DNA of 25,560 nucleotides from TMP-24 sp964600685. Lineage in GTDB: Bacteria > Pseudomonadota > Alphaproteobacteria > Rhodobacterales > Rhodobacteraceae. Where the stretch lies: contig CAZRKU010000043.1 in assembly GCA_964600685.1 (NCBI GenBank), positions 1 to 25,560 on the forward strand. The letters are read 5' to 3'. Shown here in pieces: positions 22,353-25,560 of this stretch. The translations under genes and the position numbers were made by a program. Under the pieces are notes generated by a model, which was not told the origin of the DNA, made no database searches, and saw nothing but the letters and a program-made list of their open reading frames with translations. Each line of letters opens with the position of its first letter. Position 1 is the first letter of the stretch.

Positions 22353-23192
22353 TTACAACCATTCACCCTTGATCATCTGGCGGTAAATGGCGCTGAGCCA
22401 GTTGTCGCCGCGCGTCTTTGGCGCAAGACCCGCCTTGGTCAACAGCCGGTAGCCGTCCTGATACCAGTCGGTCGACTGGAAATTGTAACCGAGGATCGCG
22501 CCTGCGGTCTGCGCCTCGTCGGTGATGCCGAGCGACAGATAGCTTTCGATCAGGCGATAGAGCGCTTCGGGCGTGTGGGTCGTGGTCTGATATTGCTCCA
22601 CCACCACGCGGAAACGGTTGATCGCCGCCGTATAATTCTTCTGCTTCAGGTAGTAGCGCCCGATCTCCATCTCCTTGGCGGCCAGATGGTCGAACGCAAG
22701 GTCGAATTTGAGGATCGACGATTTCGCATATTCGCTGTCGGGATATTCCTCGATCACCGCCCTGAGCGCCTGCAAGGCCTGGAAGGTCAGGCCCTGATCG
22801 CGGCCGACCTCGTCGATCTGGTCATAGTAGCTGAGCGCGAGCAGATATTTCGCATAGGCCGCATCTTCGTCGGCCGGGTAGGTGTCGATGTAACGCTGCG
22901 CGGTGGCACGGGAATTTTCGTAGTCGCGGTCCTTGTGATAGGAATAGGCCTGCATGATCAGCGCACGCTTGGCCCATTCCGAATAGGGGTAGAGCCGTTC
23001 GACTTCGCTGAAATAGACGACGGCATCCTTGCCCTTGCGGCTGGTTTCCAGCGTGAATTCGCCGCGCTCGTAGATTTCCTGGGCGGTCAGCGTATCAAGC
23101 GGGGCTTCCTGCTGCCCGCCGCCGCAGGAAGCGAGCGCTGCCACCAAGGCAAGGCTTCCGACAAGATTTGCCGCTTTTCTGCCCCGCACCAT
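22353..23192 (-). CDS. bamD: Outer membrane assembly factor BamD (ComL)
   Basis: A 279-residue outer-membrane lipoprotein of the BAM complex, which folds beta-barrel proteins into the outer membrane. The signal peptide ends in lipobox LASC with lipidated C23. The mature part is a set of TPR-like helix pairs: 'AQEIYERGEFTLETSRKGKDAVVYFSEVERLYPYSEWAKRALIM' in outline, 'AQRYIDTYPADEDAAYAKYLLALSYYDQI' and 'HTPEALYRLIESYLSLG'. The frame is open to 23270, but ATG 23192 begins at the signal peptide and has GAGG and GGCGGG in front; a GTG one codon upstream is also possible. It lies between lpxC and recN, matching the order I know from this group. Confidence 0.95.
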   Translation of the reverse strand: MVRGRKAANLVGSLALVAALASCGGGQQEAPLDTLTAQEIYERGEFTLETSRKGKDAVVYFSEVERLYPYSEWAKRALIMQAYSYHKDRDYENSRATAQRYIDTYPADEDAAYAKYLLALSYYDQIDEVGRDQGLTFQALQALRAVIEEYPDSEYAKSSILKFDLAFDHLAAKEMEIGRYYLKQKNYTAAINRFRVVVEQYQTTTHTPEALYRLIESYLSLGITDEAQTAGAILGYNFQSTDWYQDGYRLLTKAGLAPKTRGDNWLSAIYRQMIKGEWL

Positions 23193-23371
23193 CACCCGCC
23201 CACCTCGTTTGTTCTTCCTTGCGTTAGGGATGCAAACACCTGCCCCCACCGCTTCGCCTTGTCCTAGCACAGAAAAATCCGCGGCGCAAAACGGCTTTCA
23301 CAGGCTGCCAGCCCTTCGTGACTGTCCCTCAGGCAAGTCGGCAAAGTGAGGTTTTTGCGCCTATTGCGCAG

Positions 23372-24304
23372 TCAGGCGACGGCGGGAATATCCGCCGTGC
23401 GCACGCCAGCGCCGGGCAGATTGCGTCGACGTGTGGCGTCGCAATCGACGATGCGATAGGCGTCGGGCTGCGCAAACATCGCGCGAAGCAGTCGGTTGGT
23501 CATCGCATGGCCCGCGCGGTTGCCGGTATAGCGGCCAAGGATCGGCGCACCGGCAAGCGCCAGATCGCCAAGCGCGTCAAGCATCTTGTGGCGCACCGCC
23601 TCGTCCGCGCGGCGGAAGCCACCAGGGCTGAGGATCCGCGCGCCTTCAACCACGACCGCATTGTCGTAAGTGCCACCCAGCGCAAGACCGCTGGCGCGCA
23701 TCGCATCCACATCGGCCTGACGGCAGAAGGTCCGGCAATCGCTGAGTTCGCGCACGAAGCTGCCATTGGCCATCGACAGGCGCTTGTGCTGGTGCCCGAT
23801 CGCGGCATCGGCGAAGTCGATGGAAAAGTCGATCTCGAGCGCGCCCGCAGGTTCAAGCCGCGCAACCGCCTCGCCCTCGCGCACCTCCACAGCTTTCAGG
23901 ATCTCGACGCAACGCACTTCCTCGTCCAGCCCCCGCAGACCACGGCCGAGGATCGCCGCCACGAAGGGCTGGGCGGAGCCATCGAGGATCGGCACCTCAG
24001 GTCCGTTGATTTCAATGAGCGCATTGTGAACACCACAACCCGCCAGCGCCGCCATGATGTGCTCGATGGTCGAAACGCTGACCCCCGCCTGGTTCTCGAT
24101 CACCGTGCACAGGCGCGAGGGCGTGACCGCATCCCAGGTCGCCGGGACCAGCGCATCGCGGCCGATCACGTCGGTGCGGCGGAACCAGATGCCGTGGTTG
24201 GCCGACGCCGGGCGAACCGTCATGCGCACTGGCGCGCCAGTGTGAAGGCCCACACCCTGAAATGTCGCGGCGGTTCTGATCGTGGTCTGCAACTTAGGCC
24301 CCAT
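23372..24304 (-). CDS. lpxC: UDP-3-O-acyl-N-acetylglucosamine deacetylase
   Basis: A 310-residue zinc amidohydrolase that carries out the committed step of lipid A synthesis in the cytoplasm. The zinc ligands are H82 ('TIEHIMAAL'), H239 and D243 ('RHKMLDALGDL'); D247 and H266 ('GNRAGHAMTN') are the catalytic pair equivalents of E. coli Asp246 and His265. The start 'QTTIRTAATFQGVGLHTG' is diagnostic. The ATG 24304 is preceded by a hairpin whose 3' arm covers the only purine-rich stretch that could be its ribosome site. ftsZ ends 200 bases upstream behind a terminator, so lpxC probably has its own promoter in that gap. It is complete. Confidence 0.97.
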   Translation of the reverse strand: MGPKLQTTIRTAATFQGVGLHTGAPVRMTVRPASANHGIWFRRTDVIGRDALVPATWDAVTPSRLCTVIENQAGVSVSTIEHIMAALAGCGVHNALIEINGPEVPILDGSAQPFVAAILGRGLRGLDEEVRCVEILKAVEVREGEAVARLEPAGALEIDFSIDFADAAIGHQHKRLSMANGSFVRELSDCRTFCRQADVDAMRASGLALGGTYDNAVVVEGARILSPGGFRRADEAVRHKMLDALGDLALAGAPILGRYTGNRAGHAMTNRLLRAMFAQPDAYRIVDCDATRRRNLPGAGVRTADIPAVA

Positions 24305-24308
24305 TGCT

Positions 24309-24330
24309 GCGGCCCTTTCGGGCGGGCCGC
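24309..24330 (-). promoter_or_regulatory. Hairpin overlapping the lpxC ribosome-binding region
   Basis: The 7-base perfect arms gcggccc (24309-24315) and gggccgc (24324-24330) enclose an 8-base loop and end 4 bases before the lpxC start codon. Read on the minus strand, the sequence AAAGGG that would serve as ribosome site lies partly in the loop and partly in the stem. LpxC level is tightly controlled in Gram-negative bacteria, so a leader structure is plausible, but this is inference. Confidence 0.35.
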
Positions 24331-24446
24331 TTTCGCTGACAGTGAGGTAATCGGGGGCGGCGCCAATCTCAATTCACTCTTTGTAACGGAATGAAACAAA
24401 GGAACCTCAAATCTGCGACAGTCCGCTGCTTCGCCGTAATGCATTG

Positions 24447-24478
24447 ATTTCAAAATAAAAGGCCGGGTCTCCCCGGCC
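24447..24478 (-). terminator. Intrinsic terminator after ftsZ
   Basis: On the minus strand, ggccggg/cccggcc (arms at 24472-24478 and 24461-24467, 4-base loop) is followed by TTTTATTTTG. It lies 26 bases beyond the ftsZ stop and separates ftsZ from lpxC. Confidence 0.92.
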
Positions 24479-24504
24479 ATCCTTTGTCACGGTGACGTTG
24501 CGTC

Positions 24505-25560
24505 TCAGTTGGCCTGGCGGCGCAGGAAGGCGGGAATCTCGATCCGGTCCTGCTCAGGTTCGGGCTGGTTTTCCTCCTCGTACTCCGCGCGTGGCTGCTG
24601 GCGCATCGACGGCATCACCCGTTCCTGCGGCTGCGCGGCGGCCGACTGTCCGCCCGTCATCCGGTTGATCAGCGAGTTGATCCCGAAGCGCGGCTTGTCC
24701 GCAGCCGACTCCGGCTGGGCGGCCGGACGGCTCACCTGCGGGTTCGATGGCGCGCGGCTGACCGCAGCCTGCAGGCGGGCCATCGCCTCGGGCGAGGGCG
24801 TGCCGGGTGTACGCGGACGCGGGGCGACAAATACGCTCGCCTCATCCTCGACCTGGAAGTCGCGCTGCGCCGGCACGGGGGCCGGCTGCGGGCGGTAGAC
24901 CGGCGGCGGCAGGTCATCTGCGGCCGGTTGCGGCGCAGTGAAACGCGGCGCCTCGTCAAACAGCGTCGGCTCCTGCCGCGCGGGCGCGCGCGGGGCCTCC
25001 GCGCGCATTGCGGGCTGCTCGAAAACCGGCTGCTCGAAAACCGGCTGCGGGGCAACCGGCTGCTGCTGCATCACCGGCTGCTGTGCCACGGGTTGCGGGG
25101 CAGGCTGCGGCGCGGGCTGCTGTTGCTGGATCAGCGGCTCGGCCAGGCGCCGACGCGCGACCGGCGTTTCCACATGCGCCTCGACCGCGTCGATGCCGGT
25201 CGCGACAACCGATACGCGCATCATGCCGTTCATGGTTTCGTCAAGGGTCGAACCGACGATGATATTGGCGTCCGGATCGACTTCCTCGCGGATGCGGTTG
25301 GCGGCTTCGTCCAGCTCGAACAGGGTCAGGTCGGCGCCGCCGGTGATGTTGATCAGCACGCCCTTCGCGCCGCGCAGGCTGATTTCGTCCAGAAGCGGGT
25401 TGGCGATGGCCTTTTCGGCCGCCTGAACCGCGCGATCCTCGCCCGAGGCTTCGCCGGTGCCCATCATCGCCTTGCCCATCTCGTCCATCACCGCGCGGAC
25501 GTCGGCGAAGTCGAGGTTGATCAGGCCGGGCCGCACCATCAGGTCGGTCACGCCCTTGAC
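24505..25560 (-). CDS. ftsZ: Cell division protein FtsZ (C-terminal part, cut by window edge)
   Basis: The last 351 residues of FtsZ, the tubulin-like GTPase that forms the division ring; the start lies beyond the right edge. The visible part opens in the GTPase domain at the T7 loop ('LINLDFADVRAVMDEMG', needed for GTP hydrolysis by the neighbouring subunit). It continues through 'LLINITGG'-type strands ('GVLINITGGADLTLFELDEAAN', 'ANIIVGSTLDETM') to the end of the globular core near 'RVSVVATGID'. A long Q/P/A-rich linker of about 200 residues follows, with short repeats such as QPVFEQPVFEQP, and then the conserved tail 'DRIEIPAFLRRQAN' that binds FtsA and other partners. A long linker is normal in alphaproteobacteria. 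Confidence 0.97.
   Translation of the reverse strand, partial: VKGVTDLMVRPGLINLDFADVRAVMDEMGKAMMGTGEASGEDRAVQAAEKAIANPLLDEISLRGAKGVLINITGGADLTLFELDEAANRIREEVDPDANIIVGSTLDETMNGMMRVSVVATGIDAVEAHVETPVARRRLAEPLIQQQQPAPQPAPQPVAQQPVMQQQPVAPQPVFEQPVFEQPAMRAEAPRAPARQEPTLFDEAPRFTAPQPAADDLPPPVYRPQPAPVPAQRDFQVEDEASVFVAPRPRTPGTPSPEAMARLQAAVSRAPSNPQVSRPAAQPESAADKPRFGINSLINRMTGGQSAAAQPQERVMPSMRQQPRAEYEEENQPEPEQDRIEIPAFLRRQAN

Noticed and set aside
20586..23267. Long plus-strand open frame opposite recN and bamD
   Set aside because: Spans two well-supported genes and their gap; composition typical of an antisense frame.
25008..25140. Direct repeats that could suggest a repeat array
   Set aside because: They are in-frame Q/P/F codon repeats in the FtsZ linker, with no spacers of constant size.

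Overview
The window is high-GC alphaproteobacterial chromosome, most likely from a member of the Rhodobacterales (Rhodobacter/Paracoccus group). The pointers are the cell-envelope order ftsZ-lpxC-bamD-recN, the bolA / J-domain / cobS / cobT neighbourhood, two secreted proteins with VPLPA-type CTERM tails, and a hairpin-plus-'ccccgaggatat' intergenic element behind cobT that resembles repeats I recall from this order. Most of the content is ordinary core metabolism and envelope biology. I found no rRNA, tRNA, CRISPR array or intact mobile element.

Layout. Bases 1-485 hold no intact gene, only a short reading frame resembling the C-terminal end of a phage tail protein. Bases 486-1078 (minus) are a VapC (PIN-domain) toxin and AbrB-like antitoxin pair. 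It abuts a D-lyxose ketol-isomerase gene of which only the N-terminal third survives (1222-1482). That fragment trails an operon-like minus-strand set: a class I glutamine-amidotransferase-like hydrolase (2877-3644) and a MATE exporter (1518-2852). Malate synthase G (minus) and the M1 aminopeptidase PepN (plus) are divergent at about 6.1 kb. A small membrane protein and a lytic-transglycosylase-like lipoprotein converge at about 9.37 kb. gatB follows, closed by a strong intrinsic terminator. Two tandem, paralogous CTERM-anchored secreted proteins lie on the minus strand at 11.7-13.3 kb.

From 13.5 kb come a DUF4177 protein, bolA, a J-domain protein, a decayed methionine sulfoxide reductase B gene with two frameshifts, and cobS and cobT (the aerobic cobaltochelatase ATPase and its VWA partner). 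A GIY-YIG nuclease-like gene of clearly lower GC is placed between cobS and cobT and overlaps the cobT start as ATGA. Then come an aminopeptidase P, and on the minus strand recN, bamD, lpxC and the 3' two-thirds of ftsZ, which runs off the right edge.

The most unusual points are the GIY-YIG gene wedged into the cobS-cobT transcription unit, the tandem CTERM paralogs with a 37-base identical block, and the left-edge scar where phage-like debris, a toxin-antitoxin pair and a truncated sugar isomerase meet. Nothing here amounts to a clearly new multi-gene system; the cobS-GIY-YIG-cobT arrangement is the best candidate for an undescribed association.
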